This document shows positions 1-8,058 of a DNA stretch of 30,308 nucleotides, piece by piece; the stretch's first letter is position 1; each line of letters starts with the position of its first letter. Made by a program: the position numbers and the translations under genes. Location: contig CAJZDJ010000011.1 of NCBI GenBank assembly GCA_915063485.1, forward strand, positions 1 through 30,308, given 5' to 3'. The notes beneath the pieces are model-generated. The model did no database searches. It saw only the letters and a program-made list of their open reading frames with translations, and had not been told where the DNA came from. Source of the stretch: an uncultured Actinomyces sp. Lineage in GTDB: Bacteria; Actinomycetota; Actinomycetes; Actinomycetales; Actinomycetaceae.

Positions 1-1897
1 AGTACAGGCCGCAGGCGGCCTCGTTACGCAGCACCAGGTAGAGGCGCCGTCCGTCGCGGAAGGACTTAACCATGTCGCTGGTGGCAGAGGCGATCTCGTC
101 AAGAGTGGCGTCGTGCTCAGGCAGGTACACCTTTTCAGCGCCGGTAGCTAGGCCACTCATTAGGGTCAGGTAGCCGCAGCGTCGACCCATAACCTCAGCC
201 ACGAAGCAGCGCTTAGAAGCTGAGGCAGACAGCTTAATGGCGTCCAGGGTGGAAACCGTGGAGTTCACGGCGGTGTCCGTACCAATGCTCAGCTCACTGC
301 CGGGCAGGTTGTTGTCGATCGAGGCGGGCACGCACACAATCGGAATGTTGAAGGCGGGGTAGCGGTCACGCTCCTTGATTAGGGTGTGGGCCCCCAGGTA
401 GGCGTTGAAGCCACCAATCACAATCAGACCATCAATGTGGTTGGATTCTAGGGAGCGCCCGATGCTGTAAAGCTGTTCAATGGTGGGGTAGTCACGGTGA
501 GTACCCAGGGCCGCGCCGCCTTCACCTACCCAGCCTTCGACGTCGGCCCAAGACAGCTCCTTTACGGCGCCGTCAAGCAGACCCGGGAAACCACCTTCAA
601 TACCCAGCATGGTTAGGCCGTGGTCAATACCCAAACGCACTGCAGCGCGGGCGGCAGTGTTCATGCCGGGAGCCAGGCCACCAGCGTGCAAAATAGCTAC
701 GCGCTTGTTCTTCACCGGGGAGGCCTCGTTGTGAGAGCTCTGCAGCGGCGGGGTGGACATGTTTTCAAAGATTTGCAGCATCTGCGCGAAGGAAGCGCCA
801 CGGGCCTCTACCGCCGCCTCATAGTCGCCGTCCTTAATGTAGGTGGCCACAGCGCGGGTGTTTTCCACCGACTGCATTAGCGGCAGGTGCGCAATGCGGT
901 TGTGGCGCACCCCAATAATGTGCGGCTCACTTTCAGGAGTGGCTCGCAAAACTTCCTGAGCGGCGGCGTAACCCAGCAGGGTGGACATCCAGCGGTCATA
1001 GGCGCTGGGGCGGCCACCGCGCTGAACGTGACCCAAAATGGTTACGCGGGCATCTTCACCCAGGCGTTCTTCTAGCACATCACAGACATCGGAGGCAGTA
1101 ATGCGGTTGCCTTCACGGTCTTGGGCGCCTTCAGCCACAATCACCAGGGAGTCACGTCGTCCAGCGGCGCGCCCGGCCTGCAGTTTGTTGCACATGTCTT
1201 CTTCCCAGCCATCAGCCGGGGGTAGCTCAGGTACAAACACATAGTCGCAGCCGCCAGCTACTGCACTCATTAGCGCCAGGTAGCCGCAGTGGCGACCCAT
1301 AACCTCAATTACGAAGGTGCGCTGGTGGGAGGCCGCCGTCGACGATAGCGAGTCAATAGCCTCCATAATGCGGTGCAAAGCCGAGTCTGCACCGATAGTC
1401 ATGTCAGTGCCTACCAGGTCATTGTCAATCGAACCAACCAGGCCAGCAATCATTAGCTGCGCGTGGGCTGCGGCCACTTCAGGGGTGATACGCCCAGTTT
1501 CCACAAGCTCAGCTAGCAGTGAGGGCCAGGCTTTGCGGAACTCGTTGGTACCCGTTAGTGAACCGTCACCACCAATCACCACTAGGCGGTCAATGCCATG
1601 CTCTAGTAGGTTAGCTGCCGCCGAGAGCATACCTTCGCGGGTGCGAAACTCCTTGGAACGGGCGGTGCCGATGATGGTACCGCCGCGATGCAAGATAGAA
1701 CCCACGCTGTCCCAGTTAAGCGGGCGAATCCCTTCTCCACCAGCAACCGCACCGGCCCAGCCTTCCATGACTGCGTAGGGCTGTGCTCCTAGACGTAGCG
1801 CGGTACGTACCACTGCACGCACTGCAGCGTTCATACCTTGCGCATCACCTCCGGAGGTAAGCACCCCAATACGCACCGGGGTGTTTTCTGTAGCCAC
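1..1897 (-). CDS. pfk: 6-phosphofructokinase, eukaryote-like tandem form (3' end outside window)
   Basis: This enzyme phosphorylates fructose 6-phosphate to fructose 1,6-bisphosphate in glycolysis. About 632 codons are visible and the stop lies beyond the left edge. The GTG start at 1897 follows AAGGAG with a 7-nt gap; the nearby ATG is out of frame. The N-terminal half has TSGGDAQGMNA near residue 13, the ATP-type GGDGS motif at about 109-113, a GSIDNDLVGTD active-site segment and LGHVQRGGRPS. A second PFK-like half begins near residue 400 with LHAGGLAPGMNTA, but there the nucleotide motif is GGFNAY (495-500) and the catalytic segment reads PASIDNNLPG. This asymmetry matches eukaryotic PFK, where the C-half is the allosteric copy. 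I infer an ATP-dependent, effector-regulated enzyme. The family call is firm; allostery is inferred. Confidence 0.93.
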   Translation of the reverse strand, partial: MATENTPVRIGVLTSGGDAQGMNAAVRAVVRTALRLGAQPYAVMEGWAGAVAGGEGIRPLNWDSVGSILHRGGTIIGTARSKEFRTREGMLSAAANLLEHGIDRLVVIGGDGSLTGTNEFRKAWPSLLAELVETGRITPEVAAAHAQLMIAGLVGSIDNDLVGTDMTIGADSALHRIMEAIDSLSSTAASHQRTFVIEVMGRHCGYLALMSAVAGGCDYVFVPELPPADGWEEDMCNKLQAGRAAGRRDSLVIVAEGAQDREGNRITASDVCDVLEERLGEDARVTILGHVQRGGRPSAYDRWMSTLLGYAAAQEVLRATPESEPHIIGVRHNRIAHLPLMQSVENTRAVATYIKDGDYEAAVEARGASFAQMLQIFENMSTPPLQSSHNEASPVKNKRVAILHAGGLAPGMNTAARAAVRLGIDHGLTMLGIEGGFPGLLDGAVKELSWADVEGWVGEGGAALGTHRDYPTIEQLYSIGRSLESNHIDGLIVIGGFNAYLGAHTLIKERDRYPAFNIPIVCVPASIDNNLPGSELSIGTDTAVNSTVSTLDAIKLSASASKRCFVAEVMGRRCGYLTLMSGLATGAEKVYLPEHDATLDEIASATSDMVKSFRDGRRLYLVLRNEAACGLY

Positions 1898-2070
1898 CTT
1901 GCATCTCCTTCCGGGTAAAAAAACTCCAGTAGTATTGTCCTACATAAAGAGTGGCTTACGCCATGTATGCGCGCAAATCAAGACCAATTTGGCCCTTTAG
2001 TCCCCACTGCGTGAACAGGCGAGTTAACCTAATAGAAATAAATGCCGTCAACCCTTGAAAGGATACGCCG
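1898..2070. other. Divergent intergenic region between pfk and sucC
   Basis: This gap of about 170 bases separates the pfk start (minus) from the sucC start (plus), so it should carry promoters for both. It is more AT-rich than the flanking genes and includes a run of A residues just upstream of the pfk ribosome-binding site. I could not pick convincing -35/-10 pairs for either gene and see no ORF. Confidence 0.5.
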
Positions 2071-3261
2071 GTGGATCTTTACGAATACCAGGCACGGCAA
2101 CTGTTTAAAGCACATGGGGTGCCAGTTCTTGGTGGCGAGGTAGCTAGTACTGCGCAGCAGGCGCGCGAAATCGCCCAGGAACTATTTGCTAACGGCTCCC
2201 AGCTAGTGGTTGTTAAAGCCCAGGTTAAAACTGGTGGGCGTGGCAAGGCCGGAGGCGTCAAGCTAGCGCGCAGTGCACAGGAGGCCTTTGAACGCGCCCA
2301 GGAAATCCTTGGCATGGACATTAAGGGCCACACCGTGCGCAAGGTGCTTATCAGCGATGGTGCCGACATTGAGCAGGAGTTCTACTTCTCGGTGCTGCTA
2401 GACCGCGCCCAGCGGGCTTACCTGGCGATGTGCTCGCGTGAAGGCGGCATGGATATTGAGACTTTAGCTAAGGAACGCCCTGAGGCTTTAGCTAAGGTGG
2501 CAGTAGATCCGCTAGTGGGGATCGACGCCGCTAAGGCCGCTGAGATTGTGGCTGCGGCTGGCTTTGAGCCCGGTAAAGTGGCCGACGACGTCGCCGAGGT
2601 AATCCTTAAGCTGTGGGAGGTTTTCACTGGTGAGGACGCCACCTTGGTGGAGGTAAACCCGCTGGTGCTAACCCCGCAGGGCACTGTGCTAGCCCTGGAC
2701 GGCAAGGTCAGCTTGGATGACAACGCCCGTATGCGCCACCGTGACCACGAGCAGTTTGTAGACACGGTAGACGCTGACCCGCTAGAGACTCGCGCTAAGG
2801 CAGCGGGCCTTAACTATGTGCGCCTAACCGGTGAGGTGGGCGTGCTAGGTAACGGTGCCGGCCTGGTTATGTCCACCCTGGATGTGGTGGCTGGCGCTGG
2901 TGAACGCCACGGCGGTATGCGCCCAGCTAACTTCCTAGATCTAGGGGGCGGCTCTAGCGCCCAGGTGATGGCCACCGGCCTGGAGGTAGTTGCCTCTGAC
3001 CCACAGGTACGCGCCATTTTGGTGAATGTTTTTGGCGGCATCACTTCTTGCGTGTCAGTGGCTGAAGGCATTGTTGCGGCAGTGTCCTCGCTAGGGGAGT
3101 CCTTCACTAAGCCGATCGTGGTGCGTCTAGATGGCAACCAAGCTGAGGCCGGGCGCGCTATCTTGGCTGAAGCTAACTTGCCGCAGGTAACCATTGCCGA
3201 AACTATGGATGGCGCCGCCGACCGCGTTACCGCCATCGCCCAGGAACTAGGGGAGAACTAA
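2071..3261 (+). CDS. sucC: Succinyl-CoA synthetase (ADP-forming) subunit beta
   Basis: This is the beta subunit of succinyl-CoA ligase, which interconverts succinyl-CoA and succinate with substrate-level phosphorylation in the TCA cycle. The 396-residue length fits the family. The ATP-grasp N-terminus opens [19 protein letters not shown], followed by [19 protein letters not shown] (residues about 48-66) and [10 protein letters not shown], which carries the metal-binding acidic and Asn residues. The C-terminal ligase domain has [12 protein letters not shown] and [12 protein letters not shown]. The GTG start at 2071 is preceded by GAAAGGA at a suitable distance. The stop overlaps the sucD start (TAATG), so the two subunits are probably translationally coupled. 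Leucine CTA codons and CTAG are strikingly frequent here. Confidence 0.97.
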   Translation: MDLYEYQARQLFKAHGVPVLGGEVASTAQQAREIAQELFANGSQLVVVKAQVKTGGRGKAGGVKLARSAQEAFERAQEILGMDIKGHTVRKVLISDGADIEQEFYFSVLLDRAQRAYLAMCSREGGMDIETLAKERPEALAKVAVDPLVGIDAAKAAEIVAAAGFEPGKVADDVAEVILKLWEVFTGEDATLVEVNPLVLTPQGTVLALDGKVSLDDNARMRHRDHEQFVDTVDADPLETRAKAAGLNYVRLTGEVGVLGNGAGLVMSTLDVVAGAGERHGGMRPANFLDLGGGSSAQVMATGLEVVASDPQVRAILVNVFGGITSCVSVAEGIVAAVSSLGESFTKPIVVRLDGNQAEAGRAILAEANLPQVTIAETMDGAADRVTAIAQELGEN

Positions 3262-4193
3262 TGAGCATCTTTCTTTCGTACTCAGATCGTGTCCTGGTCC
3301 AGGGCATGACCGGTTCCGAAGGTCAAAAGCACACCCGCCGTATGCTAAGCGCGGGCACCAAAGTTGTGGGTGGGGTTAACCCCCGCAAGGCTGGTACCAG
3401 CGTTGACTTTGAAGTTAGCCCCATTGGCCCGGGCAGCAGCGAGGTTAAGGCCGGTACGGTATCGGTTCCGGTTTACGGCACTGTAGCTGAGGGTAAGGCC
3501 GCCACTGGCGCCGAGGTTTCCGTAGTGTTTGTGCCCCCGGCTTTCACTAAGAGCGCCGTGATTGAGGCGGTCGACGCCGGTATGCGCCTGGTTGTGGTTA
3601 TCACTGAGGGTGTGCCGGTAGCTGACGCCACCATGTTTAGGGCTTACGCCGCCGCCCACGGCACCCAGATCATTGGCCCCAACTGCCCGGGAATTATCAG
3701 CCCGGCTAAATCCAATGTGGGTATCACCCCGCCTGACATTACCGACGCCGGCCCGGTGGGTTTGGTTTCTAAATCCGGTACGCTCACCTACCAGCTCATG
3801 TATGAGCTGCGCGACCTGGGCTTTACCACCTGCATTGGGATTGGTGGAGACCCGGTGGTGGGTACCACCCACATTGACGCCCTGGCTGGTTTTGAGGCCG
3901 ACCCTGACACTGAAGTGATCGTGATGATCGGTGAAATTGGGGGCGACGCCGAAGAGCGCGCTGCCGCCTACATCAGCGAGCATGTCACTAAACCGGTGGT
4001 GGCTTATGTGGCCGGCTTTACCGCCCCTGAGGGTAAAACCATGGGACACGCTGGTGCGATTGTGTCGGGTTCTTCAGGAACCGCAGCGGCCAAAAAGGTA
4101 GCGCTAGAGGCTGTGGGGGTTAAGGTAGGTCGTACCCCAACCGAAACCGCCGAGCTAGCACGTGCGGCCTACCAGGAGCTCCACGCTAACTAA
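3261..4193 (+). CDS. sucD: Succinyl-CoA synthetase subunit alpha
   Basis: This is the alpha subunit of succinyl-CoA ligase, which binds CoA and carries the phosphohistidine. The 310-residue length is slightly above the usual 290-300. The Rossmann CoA-binding segment reads [13 protein letters not shown] (residues about 13-25). [12 protein letters not shown] lies mid-protein, and the active-site histidine is in [10 protein letters not shown] near residue 263 (the family motif is G-H-A-G-A). It starts inside the sucC stop codon (TAATG) and ends the same way against the downstream membrane-protein/PurN gene, so all three ORFs are probably read from one transcript with coupled translation. Confidence 0.97.
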   Translation: MSIFLSYSDRVLVQGMTGSEGQKHTRRMLSAGTKVVGGVNPRKAGTSVDFEVSPIGPGSSEVKAGTVSVPVYGTVAEGKAATGAEVSVVFVPPAFTKSAVIEAVDAGMRLVVVITEGVPVADATMFRAYAAAHGTQIIGPNCPGIISPAKSNVGITPPDITDAGPVGLVSKSGTLTYQLMYELRDLGFTTCIGIGGDPVVGTTHIDALAGFEADPDTEVIVMIGEIGGDAEERAAAYISEHVTKPVVAYVAGFTAPEGKTMGHAGAIVSGSSGTAAAKKVALEAVGVKVGRTPTETAELARAAYQELHAN

Positions 4194-5998
4194 TGAGCAC
4201 TTCAGCCACCCCAACTAGAACCGAACTGACTGTCCCTAGCGACTGGCCTGGAGCCGTACGCGCCGGCGTCGAATGGGTTGCCTTGGGGTGGCTGAGTGTC
4301 GTTATCCCCACCTTATTGGTGGCTTTGATTGTCACCCCCTCAGTGCAGTATTCAACTGTGTCCTCCCTGGCCTCAGGCACTAATTTGTGGCTGCTGGGGC
4401 TAGGGGGCGCGCGCCATTCCGAAATTGATGGCACCCTATCTTTGCCGCTGCTGGGGCTGACTGTTTACAACCTCTGGCTGGCGCGTAGCTTTATTAGGCG
4501 CGCTCAGCTGTTTAACGTTTCGGCCATTGTGGTAACTGCCTGCACTAGTGCGGGGGCAGCTTTTGTGGGTTCATTTACCGCCCCCTCATCAAGCAGTTTT
4601 TTCCCGGCGGTGCTTTTTAGTGCACTTTTGGCGGCGGTTGTGGCCGCAGTTGAACTGGGACGCGCCGGCCATTTAGACGACACCCGTTTAGGTAAGGCCT
4701 GGGCTAGGCGGCCCCTGTGGCTGGGCCTGGGGTTGCGCCTGGCTGGCTTTGAGCTGCTGACTTTAGCGACGGCGGCGCTAGTGGTTTTAGCGCTGGCGCT
4801 AGTGACCGGTTTTTCACGTATCTCCACCCTGCATGACTCCCTGGTGGGGGCGGGTACTGTGGCCACTGTTTCGCTACTTACCTTGCAGATTCTGTGGCTG
4901 CCTACCGCCGCCATCTGGGCGCTTAGCTGGCTGGCAGGACCCGGTTTTGCCCTGGGTCAAGGCAGCTTGTTTAGCCCGGGGGTGGTGCGCGCCGGTAGCG
5001 TGCCGGCCCTGCCAATGCTGGGGGCGCTACCTAAAACTGCTTTTGGCTCAGCCTGGATCATTATGGTGGTTCTAATACTGGGGCTGACCCTGGTGACCTG
5101 GCTGGCTATAGGGCGCAAAGTGGCTGCCAACAGTAAGCTAATTAGCCTGCGTGCCACCCTGGCGCTGGGGGCAACCGCGATTATTACTAGTTCACTGGTG
5201 ATTTTGCTGCTTTGCCTGGCCGCTAGTGGCTCTGTGGGACCGGGGCGCATGAGCGTAGCTGGCCCCAGAACCCTGGCGGTGGTGGGTGCGTTAGCTGCCC
5301 AACTATTTGCCGCAACCCTACTGGGGCTGGTGTTGCCCCATCCGCGTGTGCGTCTAGGTGCAAGTCAAACCAAACACAAGATTGAGGTAGTTTCCATGAG
5401 CGCATCTAAAGCTGCTGCCCGCAGCGGCAATGAACCCAAGCGCCTGGTGGTGCTGGCTTCGGGCTCAGGCTCAAACCTGCTGGCTATCCTAAAGGCCTGC
5501 CAAGACCCCACCTATGGGGCAAAGGTGGTGGCAGTGGGCGCCGACAAAACCTGTAAAGCACTCGATTACGCCGCCCAGTACAAGGTGCCCAGCTTTGTGG
5601 TGCCGCTAAAGGACTACCCCAGCCGCGCCAGTTGGGACCAGGCTCTCACCGACGCCGTCGCCAAATACCAGCCCGACCTGGTGGTTTGCGCGGGCTTTAT
5701 GAAGCTGGTGGGGGAGAGCTTCCTAGCTGAATTTGGAGGCAAAACCATTAACACCCACCCGGCTTTGCTACCCAAGTACCCTGGCGCCCATGCAGTACGC
5801 GACGCTTTGGCTGACGGCGCCACGGTTTCGGGAGCCACCTTGTTCTGGGTGGATGCGGGCGTGGACACCGGCAAGATCATCGCCCAGGTGCAGGTGCCGG
5901 TTAAACCCGGTGACACTCACGAGAGCCTAACTGAGCGTATTAAGGCCGCCGAAACTCCTCAGCTTGTAGCTGAGCTGGGCAAACTAGTACGCAGCTAA
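4193..5998 (+). CDS. purN: Integral membrane protein (DUF6350-like) fused in frame to phosphoribosylglycinamide formyltransferase
   Basis: This is one uninterrupted 601-codon frame with two unrelated parts. Residues 1 to about 395 are very hydrophobic, with many predicted membrane segments, and resemble the actinobacterial membrane protein found between sucD and purN (DUF6350-like; assigned from context and length). Residues 402-601 are a complete PurN, which transfers a formyl group from 10-formyl-THF to GAR. They include ASGSGSN (about 422-428), VCAGFMKLVGESFL, and catalytic Asn520, His522 (NTHPALLPKYPG) and Asp558 (GVDTGKII); the 36-residue His-Asp spacing matches E. coli PurN. An internal ATG at 5396 follows GAGGT at 7 nt, so a free 200-residue PurN may also be made. 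The TAATG start couples it to sucD. PurN is firm; the function of the membrane part is unknown. Confidence 0.9.
   Translation: MSTSATPTRTELTVPSDWPGAVRAGVEWVALGWLSVVIPTLLVALIVTPSVQYSTVSSLASGTNLWLLGLGGARHSEIDGTLSLPLLGLTVYNLWLARSFIRRAQLFNVSAIVVTACTSAGAAFVGSFTAPSSSSFFPAVLFSALLAAVVAAVELGRAGHLDDTRLGKAWARRPLWLGLGLRLAGFELLTLATAALVVLALALVTGFSRISTLHDSLVGAGTVATVSLLTLQILWLPTAAIWALSWLAGPGFALGQGSLFSPGVVRAGSVPALPMLGALPKTAFGSAWIIMVVLILGLTLVTWLAIGRKVAANSKLISLRATLALGATAIITSSLVILLLCLAASGSVGPGRMSVAGPRTLAVVGALAAQLFAATLLGLVLPHPRVRLGASQTKHKIEVVSMSASKAAARSGNEPKRLVVLASGSGSNLLAILKACQDPTYGAKVVAVGADKTCKALDYAAQYKVPSFVVPLKDYPSRASWDQALTDAVAKYQPDLVVCAGFMKLVGESFLAEFGGKTINTHPALLPKYPGAHAVRDALADGATVSGATLFWVDAGVDTGKIIAQVQVPVKPGDTHESLTERIKAAETPQLVAELGKLVRS
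5396..5998 (+). CDS. purN: Possible internal start giving free PurN (alternative to the fusion)
   Basis: ATG at 5396-5398 is codon 402 of the longer frame. It is preceded by GAGGT (5384-5388) at 7-nt spacing and begins a 200-residue protein of normal PurN length. Whether the cell makes the fusion, free PurN or both cannot be settled from sequence. This is the same frame as the full-length entry, not a second gene. Confidence 0.45.
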   Translation: MSASKAAARSGNEPKRLVVLASGSGSNLLAILKACQDPTYGAKVVAVGADKTCKALDYAAQYKVPSFVVPLKDYPSRASWDQALTDAVAKYQPDLVVCAGFMKLVGESFLAEFGGKTINTHPALLPKYPGAHAVRDALADGATVSGATLFWVDAGVDTGKIIAQVQVPVKPGDTHESLTERIKAAETPQLVAELGKLVRS

Positions 5999-6065
5999 AT
6001 ACTGCAGTTGGCGCATCCTGCAGCTGGATCTGGTAGGTCCCAATAGTGTGCGCGCACTAACTTAA

Positions 6066-6099
6066 AACAACCCCAACTCTACAGTAGACTGGGGTTGTT
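6066..6099 (+). terminator. Hairpin downstream of purN (probable terminator)
   Basis: Arms AACAACCCCA (6066-6075) and TGGGGTTGTT (6090-6099) pair perfectly. The 14-nt loop contains a smaller TCTAC/GTAGA pairing. There is no clean U-run after the stem (TTGTTATCG follows), so it may terminate weakly or simply precede the riboswitch on a read-through transcript. Confidence 0.55.
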
Positions 6100-6100
6100 A

Positions 6101-6226
6101 TCGCTGTAACTGGCGTGGGTGGGTCACCACCGGGGAGCGGCGAGCCCTTGAAACTTAAGTTTTAAGGGGTAAACCATGGCGCCGCCCGCCTGGGTGCCTA
6201 GGCAGTTATTTTCCAGTTTCAAGGAG
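6101..6226 (+). promoter_or_regulatory. ZTP/ZMP (pfl) riboswitch with translational expression platform, upstream of purH
   Basis: The region has the hallmarks of the pfl RNA class, which binds ZTP/ZMP, the AICAR nucleotides consumed by PurH. P1 is TCGCT (6101-6105) with AGCGG (6136-6140). CTGGCG lies at 6110-6115. P2 is GGTGG (6118-6122) with CCACC (6127-6131), followed by GGGGAGC. The 3' hairpin GGCGCC (6178-6183)/GGTGCC (6193-6198) presents a GCCCGCCTG loop whose CGCC can pseudoknot with GGCG (6112-6115). In the linker, CCTTGAAACT (6146-6155) is exactly complementary to AGTTTCAAGG (6215-6224), which includes part of the purH Shine-Dalgarno AAGGAG (6221-6226). The same linker can instead fold on itself with AAGTTTTAAGG (6157-6167). 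This suggests control of ribosome access. The class call is strong; the switching direction is inferred. Confidence 0.88.
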
Positions 6227-6231
6227 TCAAA

Positions 6232-7923
6232 TTGACTGCAATCCCCACTGCTCACGTACCCACGGAAGGTCTAGTAAACCCTGACCAGGTGCCGGTTAAG
6301 CGCGCCCTGCTGAGCGTTTATGACAAGACCAACCTAGTGGAGCTAGCCACCCAGCTGCACGCCAACGGGGTTGAGCTAATTTCTACCGGTTCCACCGCCG
6401 CCACCATTGCCGCAGCCGGTATTCCGGTCACCCCGGTGGAGCAGGTTACCGGTTTCCCCGAGTGCCTAGAAGGCCGCGTTAAGACCCTGCACCCCAAGAT
6501 TCACGCCGGTATTTTGGCTGACCGCCGCAAGGACGCTCACCTGGCCCAGTTGCGTGAACTGCAGGTAGCTCCCATTGACCTGGTGGTGGTTAACCTTTAC
6601 CCCTTCACTGACACGGTTGCCTCTGGCGCTGACTTTGACGCCTGCGTTGAGCAGATCGACATTGGCGGCCCCTCCATGGTGCGCGCCGCCGCCAAAAACC
6701 ACCCAGCAGTAGCGGTAGTGGTAGACCCGGCCCGTTACCCTGAGGTAGCCCAGGCTGTGTCTGCAGGTGGCTTCACCCTCTCTCAGCGCCGGGCCCTAGC
6801 CGCCGCCGCCTTCGCTCACACCGCCAGCTACGACGTCGCCGTGGCCAGCTGGTTCTCCCAGCAGCTAGAGACCGAGGCAGCCCTACCGGAGTTTGTGGGC
6901 GCCACCTTCACCCGTGCCCACGCCCTGCGTTACGGCGAAAACCCGCACCAGAGCGCTGCTCTGTACACCCAGGGCCAGGCCCAGGGCATTGCCGGCGCCG
7001 AGCAGCTGCACGGCAAGGCCATGAGCTACAACAACTACACCGACGCTGACGCGGCTGTGCGCGCCGCCTACGATCAAGGCGAGGCCACCACCGTGGTGGT
7101 AGTTAAGCACGCCAACCCTTGCGGCATTGCGGTAGATGAGGATGTAGCTAAGGCCCACGCTAAGGCCCACGCCTGCGACCCGGTGTCTGCTTACGGCGGC
7201 GTAATCGCCACCAACGCCACCGTCACCGCCGCCATGGCCGCCCAGGTTAAGCCGATTTTCACGGAGGTGATTGTGGCCCCTGAGTATGAACCGCAGGCAC
7301 TAGAAATCCTCAGCGCCAAGAAGAACCTACGTATTTTGCGCCTGCCTAAGCCGGTACGTGGTGGCTATGAGTTCAAGCAGGTAACCGGCGGTCTACTGGT
7401 GCAAGAGCGTGACAATGTTGACGCCGCCGGTGACGACCCGGCCCAGTGGCAGCTGGTGGCCGGCCCCAGCGCCGACGCCGAAACCCTAGCTGACCTACGT
7501 TTTGCCTGGAACGCTGTGCGCTCGGTGCGCTCCAACGCGGTGCTGCTAGCCCACGCTGGAGCCACTGTGGGTGTGGGTATGGGCCAGGTTAACCGCGTTG
7601 ACTCGTGCAAGCTGGCCATTGAACGCGCTAACACTCTAGGTGCGCGCGCCACTGGTGACGCCGCCGCCAATCAGGCCAACAGCGCCGGTGGGGCGGATGC
7701 CAGCCAGATCCTGGCCACCAGCGCCCCCCAGCGTGCGGTGGGTAGCGTGGCTGCCTCCGACGCTTTCTTCCCCTTCGCCGATGGCCTGCAGCTGCTTATC
7801 GACGCCGGGGTTAAGGCCGTGGTGCAGCCTGGTGGCTCCATCCGCGACGCAGAAGTGATTGAGGCCGCCCAGGCCGCCGGCGTGACCATGTATTTCACTG
7901 GTACGCGCCACTTCGCTCACTGA
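6232..7923 (+). CDS. purH: Bifunctional AICAR transformylase / IMP cyclohydrolase
   Basis: PurH catalyses the last two steps of IMP synthesis: formylation of AICAR with 10-formyl-THF, then ring closure. The N-terminal MGS-like cyclohydrolase domain spans about residues 20-150 ([38 protein letters not shown]). The transformylase domain follows, with LRYGENPHQ (about 232-240), the catalytic Lys-His of KHANPCGIA (292-300), [11 protein letters not shown], and the C-terminal [13 protein letters not shown] and TGTRHFAH. It has 563 residues against the usual 520-530, with a short N-terminal extension. The TTG start at 6232 is chosen because AAGGAG sits 5 nt upstream. The ZTP riboswitch immediately upstream senses the enzyme's own substrate nucleotide. 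Confidence 0.96.
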   Translation: MTAIPTAHVPTEGLVNPDQVPVKRALLSVYDKTNLVELATQLHANGVELISTGSTAATIAAAGIPVTPVEQVTGFPECLEGRVKTLHPKIHAGILADRRKDAHLAQLRELQVAPIDLVVVNLYPFTDTVASGADFDACVEQIDIGGPSMVRAAAKNHPAVAVVVDPARYPEVAQAVSAGGFTLSQRRALAAAAFAHTASYDVAVASWFSQQLETEAALPEFVGATFTRAHALRYGENPHQSAALYTQGQAQGIAGAEQLHGKAMSYNNYTDADAAVRAAYDQGEATTVVVVKHANPCGIAVDEDVAKAHAKAHACDPVSAYGGVIATNATVTAAMAAQVKPIFTEVIVAPEYEPQALEILSAKKNLRILRLPKPVRGGYEFKQVTGGLLVQERDNVDAAGDDPAQWQLVAGPSADAETLADLRFAWNAVRSVRSNAVLLAHAGATVGVGMGQVNRVDSCKLAIERANTLGARATGDAAANQANSAGGADASQILATSAPQRAVGSVAASDAFFPFADGLQLLIDAGVKAVVQPGGSIRDAEVIEAAQAAGVTMYFTGTRHFAH

Positions 7924-7930
7924 TACATTT

Positions 7931-7966
7931 AGCGGGGGCAGGTTTATACCTGTCCCCGCTTTATAT
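7931..7966 (+). terminator. Rho-independent terminator of purH
   Basis: AGCGGGGGCAGGT (7931-7943) pairs with ACCTGTCCCCGCT (7948-7960), with one G-U pair and a TTAT loop. The stem is followed by TTATAT. It lies 7 nt after the purH stop. Confidence 0.9.
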
Positions 7967-8058
7967 CCCAACCCCTTTTAAGTTCCGCCCCCTTAAGTTC
8001 CCACCCACGCCAACGGGTGAAACCAATGTGTTAAACCAGGCGTTAAACAAGGAGCCCC

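Noticed and set aside
3345..4049. A 234-codon minus-strand frame opposite sucD
   Set aside because: It is an antisense shadow of a well-conserved gene; its translation is Gly/His/Val/Asn-rich without a fold or ribosome-binding site.
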